This document shows positions 47,359 to 60,100 of a stretch of 64,000 nt of DNA, one piece after another. The translations under genes were made by a program, and so were the position numbers. The DNA is taken from NCBI GenBank assembly GCA_011800805.1, contig MPNW01000138.1:81518-145517 (forward strand), in the 5' to 3' direction. This DNA comes from Hirudo medicinalis (taxonomy: Eukaryota; Annelida; Clitellata; Hirudinida; Hirudinidae). The notes beneath the pieces are model-generated. The model searched no databases, was not told the DNA's origin, and was given only the letters and a program-made list of their open reading frames with translations. The stretch's first letter is position 1. Each line of letters begins with the position of its first letter.

Positions 47359-50300
47359 CGGTATTTCTAGGACCATGAGAATGAGAAAGACTTTATTAAC
47401 TTAACATTCACAACAAGCATCCCATAAGATGATGATGGTGATGATGATGATGATAATGATGATGATGATGATGGCGATGATGATTATGACGAGAAGATTG
47501 AGAAAATGCGAGGCTATCAATTAATTCATCTATTGTCGAATTAATTCTTGTGTTCATTGAATTTATTAGCTGCTATTGATTTCAGTAATATCAATAATTT
47601 CAGTAATTTTAAGATAGTAATGCTTAAAATAATGGTTCAATACCAATACTACTGCCAATAATAATAACAGCAGGAGTATTGGGATGGCCTGTTATTCAAC
47701 CGCTTACTAACAAACAGAAACCCAGACATTCACCCACTGCCGCCGGCGCTCGAACAGTCAGACGCTAGAGGGAGATGATGAGGCAAGGAAGCGATGGAGA
47801 AGAATGTGTAGGAGAGAGTAGTCAGACGAGGTGAATGGTTTCAAGGACGTACGTCTACTCATAATTTGAACAAAGAAATTATGCACACGAGCACGCACTC
47901 TCCTTTAGAAGATAGTGAATGAAATAATAAACAAACCGATACGATTAGCTTCTGGCAACGAAGACGACGACGACTGTGATAAATGTAGTCTTTGTTATCA
48001 CTTAAGTTATGACGTGAATATGGAGTAAAGGTTGTAAGAGCCAACTGCAAATGCAGTTGCTCGGGAAGCAAGAAACCAAGGTGGAAAAATCCGTGAAAAA
48101 TTCCAGTTCAAGCTCCTTCAGCTGGACCGTCTGGAACAACAACAACAATTTGGCGTGCAAGTTAGAAGCTCAGAGGGCTGCTTTCCTGCATGCGACGCTA
48201 AAGGAACGGTCCAACTGTGTCTTGTTCGTAACCGGCTTCCACCTCTTGAAAAGTGGCGCTACATAAATGATTTGCACGACATCCTGTTTGGATTTGTGGG
48301 CATCTACTTAAATATAATACAAATTACCTTAGCAACGACCATAACTCATATAAAATAATTATATAACGTTAATTGTTTTAATTAATTTCAAAATTGTAAT
48401 TATTATTGATAAAAAATATTTCCAGAGGACGACAAATTAGAAGTGTGTCATGCAGGTACAAATCTAACCAATGACACTTCAACATTTACATTTCACGTAA
48501 CATCAGAAAATTCCTCATTGAAGAATATATCAATAATCAGATCACCGATTAATATCAACTGTGATAATAATAAGAGCAACAAATCAAATTATATCGAGTA
48601 AATTATTTAAATTGTAGAAATTATAATACCTCCCGGGCATGTCAGTAGTTGTCTAATCATGCAGCCATCATAGCATGCCCTAACTTTAATAATAATTCAC
48701 CGATCAGCATTTGCATCAAGCTAAATATCAGCAATTGAAATGTGGTATTTGCTTTAACAGCAGGGATGCCACTCACCCGACCATGAGAGACTCCAATATG
48801 TCCTGGTTCTGATAGATATGTTCCACGGTTGTGAACTTTGACCCGACCTGTCTTCTCAGGAAGTTGTTGAAAATGGAGACCACATCTTTTCTACCCTGGG
48901 TTAGTGGATACACAAATATATACAGATGAGCACATGTGATTTAGGTAAATATTCATTAACAAAACTTGACCAACTTGAAAATATGCAAAATTAACCATAA
49001 ATGGCTTCAAGAACTCATAATGCAAGAAGCTCTTGCAGGACAATAACATAAATTTGAAGTCATTGGCAAAAGAAGTTGGATGTGACACAAAACTAAATTC
49101 AATGTATAATTATTTCAAAAAGCTGGCAGAACTGACACCTATTTTAAAATCACTATGCTACATAAATGCTGAAATGTCAGATTGGAACAATACCTCAAAA
49201 TCAATCTTGACAAGATTTTCAATGAGAACATGGAGCAACTTGCTGTTGTATATCTCCTGCGCCAGCTGACTGGCAGAATCATTGGAGCCATGACTTTCTG
49301 ACTCACTGGGACCACTCAGGATGCTCTTAACACTGGACAGACATTTACTGATCTCTTCTTGTATCTACAATCAACCATCCAATCAATCATTCATTAATTC
49401 ATTCAATCCAGTCCTTCAAATCTTCATCATCATCAAGATGCCTTGAGATTCATTTATAAGGAATTTGTAGCTGCATCATTTTGATGGGTTCATAAATTGA
49501 AATATTTAAACATATTTACATCAAATAAATTGATCAAGGCAACAGGATTTTGACCGTATTATCTCTGAAAACATGTTGGAAGCTATGCTGATGCCATATT
49601 TAAAGTACATTTCGATTGTAACAACTTTTTGGAGATTACTAAATTTTGTTGAGCTGCAACACCTAATAACAAGATGCTAAAATAATTACTCAAGAATCTG
49701 ATTTAATAAACACCAATATTTTTACATCGACAATTAGTGTGCTGAATTTAAACATTGAATTTTAATGGGGAGTGTAATTAGGCAATTAGAAGCCACTCAA
49801 AGGTCAGAATTTGGCACATGAGTATTAGCCATGATGTGAATAATTTGGAGAAATACAATTTATTAATTACTTCCTCTTGCAAGGACAATTAACTCACAAA
49901 TGGAAGTGGACATTCATGTAAATGGGAAATGTTGAGGAAAAGCACAAGATTTTCACAACATCCTTAATCCCCATGTCGTTTATCATCGTAAACATCATGC
50001 CGTTTGTAATGTTGCCATTGCATGGTTTTCATCATCTTTATCAAGCTTACACTGCTCATGTTCAACTCATCAAAATGCAGGCTACTCTTAACTTCAAGAC
50101 TCGCCTGAGACCAAAAGTTCATCGGCTACATTTAAAAATAAGAAACGGGAAAATACGCCAAACGGATATTTTAAACAAATATTCTCGGAAGACCTTGAAT
50201 GGCCAAAATATTCAAGATCGTGAAAAGATGGAGATGGAACCACATGACCTTGACCTATACAGTGAAAAGATTGTAGAGCTGTGGGAAACAAACATAGTTT

Positions 50301-50885
50301 TGGTTTAGAATGAAAAGATTCTCTCCCAACAGACAGAAATTTGATCTCACAAGATCCTTGGCAGCATTTTCTGGTTATTGGGGAAGACAATAATAAAGAA
50401 AAGATATTTGCTACTAATATGTCTGCCTTTGGTTTAGCATTCCTACCACAGACATCAAATGAATCAAAGCATGTGAACATAAATCTGTAACTTAATACCT
50501 TCAAGGCATAAACCCTAATGACCAGTTTCTTACAGAACATTTTACAACAATTTACAACTGGACTTAAAATTTGAAAACTTTTGTTGATATGCAGTCCCGT
50601 TGATACTGAAACCATCCTATCAAACTGGTTCGTACCTGGTTTTAACTCACTTCGATACTAAAACCAATTAAAAATACTCATCGCCAAAATCCTTTGTTTG
50701 CCAAACATTTGTAAATTAACTTTTAAAGAATTTATGTAAAATTCAAAACTGACTTTGGATTGTCTTTTGAGTGTTGCCTCATCTCTTGCATCGCTAAGTG
50801 ATTTAACAGTCAAATTTTCATTAAGTAACTTCACCAACTCATGTGGTGGTTTGTGCTTGGCACCAAATAATTGCATCTTAATCAT
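41982..50885 (-). CDS. CAB39: CAB39/MO25 scaffold protein with an extended Pro/Ser-rich tail, seven coding exons
   Basis: MO25 is an armadillo-like helical scaffold that binds the pseudokinase STRAD and activates LKB1, and also binds STE20-type kinases; it acts in the cytoplasm. Minus-strand exons are 50885-50754, 49364-49194, 48895-48777, 45818-45650, 42964-42839, 42745-42602 and 42371-41982, all in phase, 416 aa (human 341). The N terminus [16 protein letters not shown] matches the human FPFGKSHKSPADIVK. Then come [99 protein letters not shown] and [20 protein letters not shown]. After the normal end the frame continues for about 75 residues rich in Pro and Ser, ending GKQL. Start at 50883-50885; an ATG three codons later (MQLFG) is equally plausible. 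Confidence 0.95.
44581..44640. repeat. Tandem duplication of a 30-bp unit
   Basis: Two adjacent 30-base copies (44581-44610 and 44611-44640) share the core CAATGAACTTTGTAA and a GTGGA.GAC end, differing at about four positions. It lies in the large intron of the CAB39 gene. A GTTGTTATTAATGTTGTTG-type repeat follows at 44770-44840. Confidence 0.7.
45177..45243. repeat. (AAT)n microsatellite
   Basis: About 22 AAT units with one interruption, in a CAB39 intron, directly followed by a copy of the GCGCC-CATTTGCATAG-CATCAGAGGCGCC repeat unit (45250-45290). Confidence 0.92.
46472..47370. repeat. (GAT)n(AAT)n microsatellite flanking a 681-base assembly gap
   Basis: The left copy (46472-46574, 103 bp) and right copy (47256-47370, 115 bp) both begin AATGACGATGATGATGGTGG and end GCGGTATTTCTAGGAC, differing only in repeat number. 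The Ns fill 46575-47255. The long open frame across this region is an artefact of the repeat and the Ns. The gap is in a CAB39 intron, so no exon is interrupted. Confidence 0.9.
48155..48275 (-). repeat. Diverged copy of the ATTTATATAGCGC repeat
   Basis: The minus strand reads TCATTTATGTAGCGCCAC, then a segment with CGAACAAGACACAG and CGCATGCAGGAAAGC, following the same order as the unit at 7575-7690 but with many changes. It is in the CAB39 intron between the exons at 45818 and 48777. Confidence 0.5.
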
Positions 50886-52671
50886 CTTGCTCTGTGATGT
50901 TCTTCACTGGGGACCTGGCAACAGTTATGAAAATAAATTGTATGTTAAAAAATATTGCCCATATTGCCTTTATATTATTTAAAGATATTCTTAGAGAAGC
51001 AATATTCTTAGAGAAAAGGGTAAATGTTATGTTATAACAATGTTAATAATCATAAATAATGTCATACACTCTTACATTAGCAGGGCTTTAAAACAAATTC
51101 TCAACTACAACCAAACAATATTTTATATTTACATTTTAACACTCACAAGTGTTTTTAATGTTTCTATTGATAAAAATGTCCTCATTTGAGAAAATAGGTT
51201 TTACTAATACCCAAGAAAAATGTATAACTATTAAAATTAGTAATACACTACTAATTGCATGGCATTACAAAACGACATGAAAAAACAATTTGTTCACCCA
51301 TCTAAAAAAAAATTAATGCTTTCTTAAAAGTTAATCTCTCTACATACAAAATTTTTGTTTAATCATAAACAAAGCATGTGACCTTACTATGTTAAGTGAA
51401 ATTTGACACCATATAAAACGAATTTTCAATGTGGTAGTCCCTTCTACATATTTATCAGACACTGACAAAGAGTGATAGTGCTAAAATGTGTGAATCCACG
51501 TTATTTTAAATAAGTTCATTTTTACATAAACGGTTTCCTGCGCATCAAAACACATTGTTCTTAAAAAGAAACAGCTAACATTCGCAATGCATCAGAAATC
51601 TAGGATTAATCCAGAATCATTAAAGTTATGAAAAAAAGAAAACATGCGACATACCAAAACAAAAAACTCTCGCCTCGGCTTCAATATTCACCATGCACAT
51701 CCGGTATCTCGACTTAATTGTTACACTCTTGGCGAACCTCTCAATTCAATTTAACTTTGAAGAAGTTTAAGTTTCAAAAAAATACGTTTGTCAGAATTTG
51801 AATCAGAATAGAAATCAAATCTCTCCAGACAGCGGGCTTCCACGCGAGATCCAAGTCAGACGGTAAAACATAAACAATGTTCTAAACCGTGTGGGCGCAT
51901 GCTTGCTCCTCTTTTTTCTCTACCTCGGATACGCAGAGCAGACATAGCTTCAAAGGGTTGTATGTAGTATTCCGGCGGACGCCGATCCGTAAAGCGTGAC
52001 AAAATAAACGGAATTGTGTGCCTTTTAATGAATTCCAACTTCAAAAAGATTTGCCGAGGTGTGCAAACACCATATTAGCACCTGCGACAAATGTCAAAGG
52101 TCTGGGGTGGAAATTCTTGCTACATGAGCTTTCCAGAGCAAAACGGATTTGTTGAATCACGAAAATCTGTTCAAGATTTTAGATGGCGGTTTAAATTCAG
52201 AAATTTTGAGCTCAGCATGTGTAATAGTAATCTTATTATTAAATATAGCCCATAAGTGAACGGTCCCATCTAAGGGTATAACTTGTGTTACATAGCAACA
52301 CATAAACTTCGCCGTAATTGACCTCCGGTTATCTCCCAACATAACAGACATCGAACGAAACGTGACTACGATCTCGCTTAAAATTCCTTCTAGCACAACG
52401 TCGCACTTGAAAAAAATTTATGGTAACCTCAAAAATCACATTGTCTATCGCTGCCAAAGAAATAGGTTAGATTCACGCCTCCAAATGCAGGTCTAGGAGA
52501 ACTAAATATCTAGGAGACATTAAATATAAAGTTTTAACGTGAGTGATTAGAACTTTTCCAAAAATGAAAGCTTAGTTTCGATATAGGATAAATGAATCAC
52601 AACATATTAACACAAAAATATTTTATTATACAAATACACATAAGCTCAAACTGGTACAGAGTGGGTGCAAT
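50886..52671. other. Region between SDF4 and CAB39, no gene seen
   Basis: It should hold the CAB39 promoter and 5' UTR and the SDF4 3' UTR. The short minus frames at 51856-52044 and 52157-52396 have no recognisable domain or splice context. No repeats of note. Confidence 0.45.
52622..52627 (-). terminator. AATAAA polyadenylation signal of SDF4
   Basis: On the minus strand AATAAA follows the SDF4 stop by about 45 bases, giving a very short 3' UTR. Confidence 0.5.
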
Positions 52672-55124
52672 TTAGAATTCATCATGGAAGTTCCTACTGG
52701 CATCAAACATTTTGCTTCCAAGAAAAAGTTCAGAATTTTCCAAAACTTCTTTGAGACTCAACTTGTTATCACCATCTTCATCTGCCAAGGAAATGAGATT
52801 TTCAGCTTCAGTCCAGAGCCTCTTCAAGTTTCTTGGATCAACATAAAGCTGCAAACAGCAATGGACATTTTAAAAATTAAAGTTCATTTGTGGCTGATAA
52901 AAAAAGACAGCCTTGTTTGTAATAATTAGATACTCACATTCAACTGCACATTTGTTCATTTATAAAAGTTAAAATAACCATATTAATTGTGATGAATAAT
53001 AATGGTTAAAACACTTGTTGATTTAATTTCAAGACAGTGCATATTATTCCAAGATCTCAAAGTATTGGCAAAAGACCTTAAGTTCTTCGATGGTTACGAC
53101 GCCGTCCTTGTTCGTGTCAATGTAATTTTGATATTCTTTCTTTCTCTCCTTCTTCTGATCCTCAGAAAGGTTGTCGCCGATGAATTTGGCTGGTACATTA
53201 ACAAATTCATCTTCTGTGATTTTGTCATCTTCATTAATATCTGAATAAGTAACAAAACATTGTCATTTATAAGTAGCATAAAAAATAAAAACCAAATAAT
53301 GTATTTTGAGCATACAAAACCTTAATTAAAGTTCATTAATCAGGCTGTGTATGTGCCATTACCTAATTTCAAGTTTTTTATACCAAGGTGATTCTCAAAT
53401 ATTAGGATTTGATTCTTGTAAACCTATATTTATTTATATAAAAATAGCAAGCATACAAATTCAAACAATTGCAAACCAAAATTCTCAAGAAGATCCATGG
53501 CAACCCTTTTGATCATGGAAGGACTTTGTTCAGGATGTCTGAAGTTCATCATTTCAACTTTATCGAGTTGTCCATCAATGCTACCCTCGTCCGCCTCTGC
53601 CCATCGGAATTTATAACGTATCAGTTTTTCTTTTTCTACAACAAACTCATACTCAAAACTCCCAAATCACAAAACAGTATCTGTCAAAAAGTTATCATTG
53701 GCTACTTTAAAATAATTATTGAAAGAATTTTGCATCAAAGTCAGACAAATTTCTGGTTTTGAACGGCTATCATCATAATAAAACTAAGACTTCAATGACA
53801 AGAATTCCATTTTATTGAACAGTAACCACTACTAGAGCCATTAACAACTTCATTTTTATCATCAATTTCTTGATCGAAATCAAGATTGAACTGTCAGTTC
53901 TCAGTTTAATAAAACATACCTTCTGGAGTGATAGCAACATCATCATAAATTCCTTTAGAGGAGAGATTGATAGCCTTTGCCAGGCTATAGCCCTTTGCCA
54001 AGAGAAAGTGGATACTAAATTCTGTCCAAGTGACTTTACCTGTAGCAAATTGTACACAAAATATAGCATCAGTAAAAGTCATGGCAACATCAATCGACTG
54101 ACCATCCTTATCGATATCTAGGTGTTCAAAGACATTATCATTGTCCCTTTTTGCCTCTTCAACATGTTCTTTTACCTTTTTGATCATCCATTCATTCAGT
54201 TCTTCTGTATCGATGAAGTCATCGTTGTTTTTGTCAGCCCTGCTCAGTCATAATAAAAGTCCATGGTAATGATCAAATATACATAGCTGCAGTATTACCA
54301 TTGCTTGGTAAAAATTAATTAAAATAACAATTAACTGCAATGCAAAATCACTCACAAGTGGAAAATCTCCTTTATCTTGGCTTCGACTTTTTCCTCAACA
54401 TTCGAGTCAAACTCATCATGCTCACCCAGAAGAATCTCTTTCCTGTATTTGGTGTTAAGGTCTCCATCCTGTTCAACCCTCACTCCATCCATATGGTCAG
54501 GAGGTTGTAGCTCGTCCATTGGCATAGGGGTTAGGGTCGATAGCTGGTTTAGCAACACCATCTGGTCTGCATGGGGAATCTGAAAATAATGATAAGCTAT
54601 TTCTCAATGGAATAGTGGAAAGAGTGCAATGCTTGATAGAGGGTATTGTATCAAATTTAATATATATTTATATCGTAACTTAAGTTTTTGATAACTTATG
54701 TTACAATGCATTTAATAATGTTGGACATTTTACTTATTCAAGCCATGGAATCAGTAGTTATGGATTAATATTTTTATTAAACGAATCAAAAGACCAGTAA
54801 ATATTTATAATATTAATGCACTATTCCAAAAATTACCTTTACATTAGAATCATTTCGTGAAAAATTAAAATGGAAACGACGATTTGGTCGACCAGGCATC
54901 ACACCGACGTTTTCATTGTTAGATTGAAGTGTTGGAACAGGAAGTACAGCAGGTATACCTTGCTCCAGCTCTTCATATTTTTTGGCATAGTTTTTATTGT
55001 CTACATTGTTATTCGGCCCTTTTATAGCAGCTTCGTCGGTGACATGAAACCCCAACACCAGGCCCAAGATCAGCAATTTGGCGTAATTCATTGAGGATAC
55101 CCGGTACATTACCATCGCTCGCAT
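52672..55124 (-). CDS. SDF4: Cab45/SDF4, six-EF-hand secretory-pathway calcium-binding protein, seven coding exons
   Basis: Cab45 is a CREC-family protein of the Golgi lumen that binds calcium and helps sort secretory cargo. Minus-strand exons are 55124-54837, 54579-54356, 54239-54103, 54039-53920, 53635-53477, 53240-53077 and 52848-52672, all in phase, 422 aa (human 362). A signal peptide (MNYAKLLILGLVLGFHVTDEA) lies near the N terminus; three in-frame ATGs precede it (the last M is at residue 12). Six EF loops can be read: ADKNNDDFIDTEE, DIDKDGKVTWTE, ADEGSIDGQLDKVE, DINEDDKITEDE, DTNKDGVVTIEE and ADEDGDNKLSLKE. The third is irregular. GSKMFDASRNFHDEF aligns with the human C terminus ending HEEF and supports SDF4 over reticulocalbin or calumenin. 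HDEF is a retrieval-type signal. Confidence 0.93.
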
Positions 55125-57126
55125 TTATTAAATTAAATGAAGTAAAACACATAAAACTAAATTGGGTTTTCTCTAATGATACATTTCAAACGAGAATCTG
55201 GGCAACCAGTTTACATTTTCTATCGGTTCTATTTTAAAAGTTGCTAATATCATTACTAGCTCAGTCACTCGGTGTTTTAACAAAACAATTTTGTACGGCA
55301 AATATTAAATTCAAATATTTTAAATGTAGTTAGTGCCCATTAGTATCATATGATAAGGAGAATGAGAAAATCCTAACAATTTAAAATTTGCCATATATTC
55401 AAAAACATCAGGAAAATCCAATTGCTAATTAATATGTTTATATTCAATTATTTGTATTGAATCTTCATTCAGTTTCATAGTGATGTATATATTGAAATAT
55501 ATTTGAAATATGTAATCATTATTTTCAAAAATTGCTCTCATTAAAAATGGCGATAAACATTTAATTAATAAATTATTTAAATATAATTATAAAATATAAT
55601 AAAATGCAGATTCCAAACTTGGACGCATATAAATTGACAACACCCCAGATGGTCTCACCAAATGCTTTATAAAGTCTCAGAATTACATCTTTTACCCCTT
55701 TGGTATGTCGACAACGCATGGAGCGGATAAGACGAACAACCGCACAAAATAGGCACAACCTAGCTAAATGGACGATTTTATTGCATCATCGTTTTATAAG
55801 AAAAATTCTTAGTGCATGTACATGAATCATTCTTAGTTTTTGGGAATAATGTAAATGTAAAAAATTCAATTAATTAAATTATTAGATGCATTAATTCAGA
55901 ATCTGGAGCAAGAACAAACCTAGTACCATCTTAGTTAATGAAAAAGTTAACAGAATACACGAACAGTAGGCCTCAGAATAGTACATACATATACTCTTCC
56001 GATCAGAAGAAATCATTAGACGATCTGAGCAACAGGTACGACTCGATGAGAGTCTGGTATGGTCCGTTCCCGTTGTGTGGTTCGCTTATTCTGCACGTCG
56101 ATCGATATTAAAAGCCAACTTGAAATCTAACTCTTCAAAAAGTCCTGGGGTTGAGGGTAACAGATATTCAGGGAGGGATTACAAGAAATTAGAAGATCTG
56201 AGGAACTGGCATGACTTGATTCTTGTAAGATGATTCTTTGTGTGGCCTAGCATATGTTGCACATCAATCGATAAGCTATAGTAAATGGCAACCTGAAAGT
56301 CCAGGGAGGAGGGCAACACAAACTCATGGAGGGCAGTTGGAATCCTAATATAGTAGCGTAATTTATGCCATTACAAATTGAATTTATTTACAAGACCAAA
56401 CACAGATCCTCAAATAAAAATTTATTAGCAACCAACACCAAGAGTATGTCAACACTCTCGCTCGAACTTTTAGATGTGACTTGGGAACACAAATTTAAAG
56501 TAAAATATTGGCAATAAAGAATAGTCAATATGGTTAGTTGATGATGTGGGCATATTACCCTTAATGTAGTATATGTTCAAAACGAAATCAAAAGGTGAAA
56601 ATTATAACAACAACAAATAATAATAATATTCCATGAATCTGAGAAAATGAAAGATGATTTTATCTACATTAAGTTGTTTATCGAATGGAAACAAACTGGA
56701 AATTAAAATGGGGCCAAACGGCAGCACAACTCTGCAAATGAACTGAAAACTTAAAACCTCACGATCCGATTTCAAGCATAAAAATTTCCAGGAGGTTCAT
56801 CACAAGGACTCTGGTTATCGAATGATGGTTTAATATTCTCTCAGCATCCTCATTGGTGGATTACAAATGTCAGGATGAAACAAACAAAACAATATTTAAA
56901 TCTTCAAAAAAATTCAACAAAAACTGCAGCAGAACAAAGTCACCAGCTTGTCCCAACATTGGAGGAGAGAATTTTACGAAAGGACAACCATCGGATGCAA
57001 AGGATTCCAATTGGTGAACACTGTCATTAAATTATCAGTTAATATTATTATTATGACTAATATTATTATTATTATTTCCACTAAACTAAATTGAACACAT
57101 TAAATTACCATATTATTCTTCCAACC
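55125..57126. other. Intergenic region between AMFR and SDF4, no gene seen
   Basis: It holds the SDF4 promoter and the AMFR 3' UTR. The minus frame at 55573-55758 has no recognisable domain. A diverged direct duplication occurs at 56005-56320. Confidence 0.45.
56005..56320. repeat. Diverged tandem duplication of about 150 bp
   Basis: Copy 1 (about 56005-56160) and copy 2 (about 56181-56320) share, in order, AAGAAAT.ATTAGA.GATCTGAG.AAC, GACT.GAT..GAGT/TTCT, TTGTGTGG, TGCAC.TC.ATCGAT, and CAACTTGAAA/CAACCTGAAA followed by AAGTCC.GGG. Identity looks like about three quarters. No coding potential. Possibly in the AMFR 3' UTR or an old repeat. Confidence 0.6.
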
Positions 57127-60100
57127 TCATTGATTGAGAAAGCTGAGAAGTCTGCCATTGGAAGGAGATTCTGCACCATCCACTGGCGACCCCTCGGTCC
57201 TATTTCTCAAGAAAAGTCTTTGTCTGATGTTTTGACTCGACAAGTTAACTTGGTTGAAGACTCTTGGGCCAGCTCGATTCCATGGCCTATTGCTAGCACC
57301 TTGTGATTGGGGCTGGGTGCTGCCTTTTAGCAGACCCTTCTTGTGGCTTGCTGAGTGAGATTTAGCTGCTGCAGGAGGCAAGTTATTCTTTTGCAAATAT
57401 TTCCTGAATAATAAAAATAAGTTGAATAATATTCAAATAGACAAAAAACAAGATGTTTTAAGCAGCATCATCTCATGCAATTACGAACTACCTCCTGGCA
57501 TCCTCAATCAGGTTCTTCTTCCTCAACTGCAGCATTTTTTCCCTTTCAGACGAGGACTTGGAAAACCTGAACCCCACTCCGATGCCGTCGGCAACTTGAC
57601 CTTCATCCGTTGAATGGGAAAGGTCAGCTTCCAGGGGAAGAAGAAAGTTTGAGATTGAGTTTACACTGGAGTCTTCAAGGCCCCCTTCATTCCTGAGATA
57701 TTGAACAAGTTTCACTAACATTTTCATCATTATAAGCACATAGGAAGCAGAGTTTATTCAAAATTCTCATTAAACTTGTTTCAATTACGTATTGTTTGCC
57801 TTGAATTAGTGGTAATTAGTAGCATTTTATTAATTTAATTAATATTAGTTGTACTCAGGAGACCAAAACATGTCCACCAATCCAAACTTATCACAAGAGG
57901 GCATCACTAATTCATCACAATTACTCACCCCAGAGCAGATGTCAATGCAATAACATCTGCAGCTCTGCTGTTATTTTCAATATTTTCATCCTCTTCATCT
58001 TCATCCTCTTCATCTCTTGACTGATAAGCCAGATGATGTGCACCAATGGAGAGATCTGAAAGATCAAAAGAACAATTTAAAATAAGAAATAAGTCAGCCC
58101 AAATAGCAACAATGCCAACCAGTGTCATGAGGGTCCCTGGATCTTCTGGAATTGGAAGCATCCTGGGAAGATCCGTCAATGGCGACATCATCATCATCCA
58201 CTGAGGTGGGGGAACCAGGAGAGGAGTCTAACAAGTCTTCTCTGTCTGTTAGGCCCTGCTCAACATGAGAGGCTTATTATTGATATGGTAAATGTAGTAA
58301 TAAAAATAATTGAATTGCTTTACCAAAAAAAGCAGCAATAAAAATATGAGATAACTGCTTGTTTAATAATATCCATAAACTCACGCACAAAAACAAGACC
58401 AACCTCTGGAATCACCAGTCTTCCCTCCACAATATTGTCAATGGTCTGCTCCACGGACCTCGTCATGCTTATGTCTTCCCGAACTACGGAGGCCGGATAG
58501 TTTGGAAAAATCTCCCGCACTTGTTGCACCTGATAGAAGCAAAAAATCATAAAACAAAAATAAATAATTTAAACAACAACAAATAATAACATCGATAGCA
58601 AATTATCCAAAAAATGAAAATTATATGAAAAGATCACCTACCATGCTGTCCACGGTAGAATTCTGACCGAACACTCCGCCGAGTAAGTTTGGCTGGGTCA
58701 CTTCAACGGAGAAGCTAGGAAGCCAACTCAGTATACGTGAACCTGCACAAGACAAATAGGGTCGAAACTCTGGCATCACGATGACGTTCAACCTACCATC
58801 AAAATGGAAGTAACTGGTTCTCCTCCCAGTTCCAGCCACCCTTCTGTTCTGAGGACTGATGGGAGAGGTCGAGGTCTGAACCATCCTTGCAGTTGCTGGC
58901 CTGTGAGTCTGGTTCATTGATTCTCTGAAGTTGCCAGGGTTCTCAACTTCTATGGCTCCATTGTGGCTGATGATGGAGCTTAGAACCTGTAATTCTCTCA
59001 AGTTGAGTCTGCAGGTTGGACAGGTGGTATCCTGCTCCAGCCATGACCTCAGGCAGGTGCTATGGGGTGAAACATTTTAACTATCACTACAATAATATCA
59101 TCAAATAGTTGAAAAAAAAGAGTCTTACTTGTGAAACATATGACCACAAGGGAGCTTCCTGGCCACATCCATCTTTTCCCAACAGATGGCACAGTCATCA
59201 TCATTCTCCTTCAACTCTGCCATGGTTGCCATTGGAAACCTGAATGTATTAAATTGTATACGTATGAGCAGGATATGTCATCAGAAAGACATGCAGGTAG
59301 CCTCAAAGGCGACATACTTGGTCTCCATGCTGCTGACCACCCTCCTGTAGTTCTCATGCCTCTTGATCCTCCTCTTGAGTTCATAGTACAACTGCTTCAA
59401 CTGGAGTCCTATTACAAGGCTGGCCATGCTCAAGAAGATGTTTCCGTACAACTGGGCACCATTAGCATCATGATATTAATAATAAGCAACTAATAAGCTG
59501 AATATAAATAAGTAAATGGATTGTTGGACATCTTTTTAACATCCACAACAACATTTTAATGTTAAAGTTAATATTATTTCTACTAACCAACATATGTAGG
59601 TGATGTAAGAAGTCAATGAAGAGGGCAGAAACTTCAAAAACAAAATCTGAATAATAAACCAGTGTCGCTCTGTTTTCCCAAGCTCCTTCGTGTACGGCAT
59701 CCTTCAGGTGTATTCCATACCTGGATTAGACGTGCCACCACACGAGGTTTACACGAGACTAATAATGTGTTATGATTATGGTTCACTCATGTGACCTATC
59801 CTAGCTAGGCAATCAAACAACAATTAGGCATTTAAATGCACAGGTGCATTGATAGATGCAAAGGTTCAGCAGATGTACTTAAGGTATGCTGATTGCTGAT
59901 GATAATTACTGAAATCTTCATCAATTTATTGAACTCACCTGACCAGGACATAAAGTGTTTTTATTATCAACATGAGGCTCTGAAAAGAAAATAGCTTTTA
60001 TTAGGAAATGACTTTATTTACCTAGCTTTTTCAATAATAATCATCATCATCATCACATGTATCATTATAGCTTTCACAACCAGACAAAGATGACGATATG

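Noticed and set aside
46393..47376. Minus open frame of 327 codons
   Set aside because: It consists of Ns and AAT/GAT repeats, giving runs of Tyr, His, Leu and Ser; not a gene.
53906..54187. Continuous SDF4 frame through GQSIDVAMTFTDAIFC
   Set aside because: The segment is a short in-frame intron (54040-54102); removing it restores the EF-hand DKDGKVTWTE.
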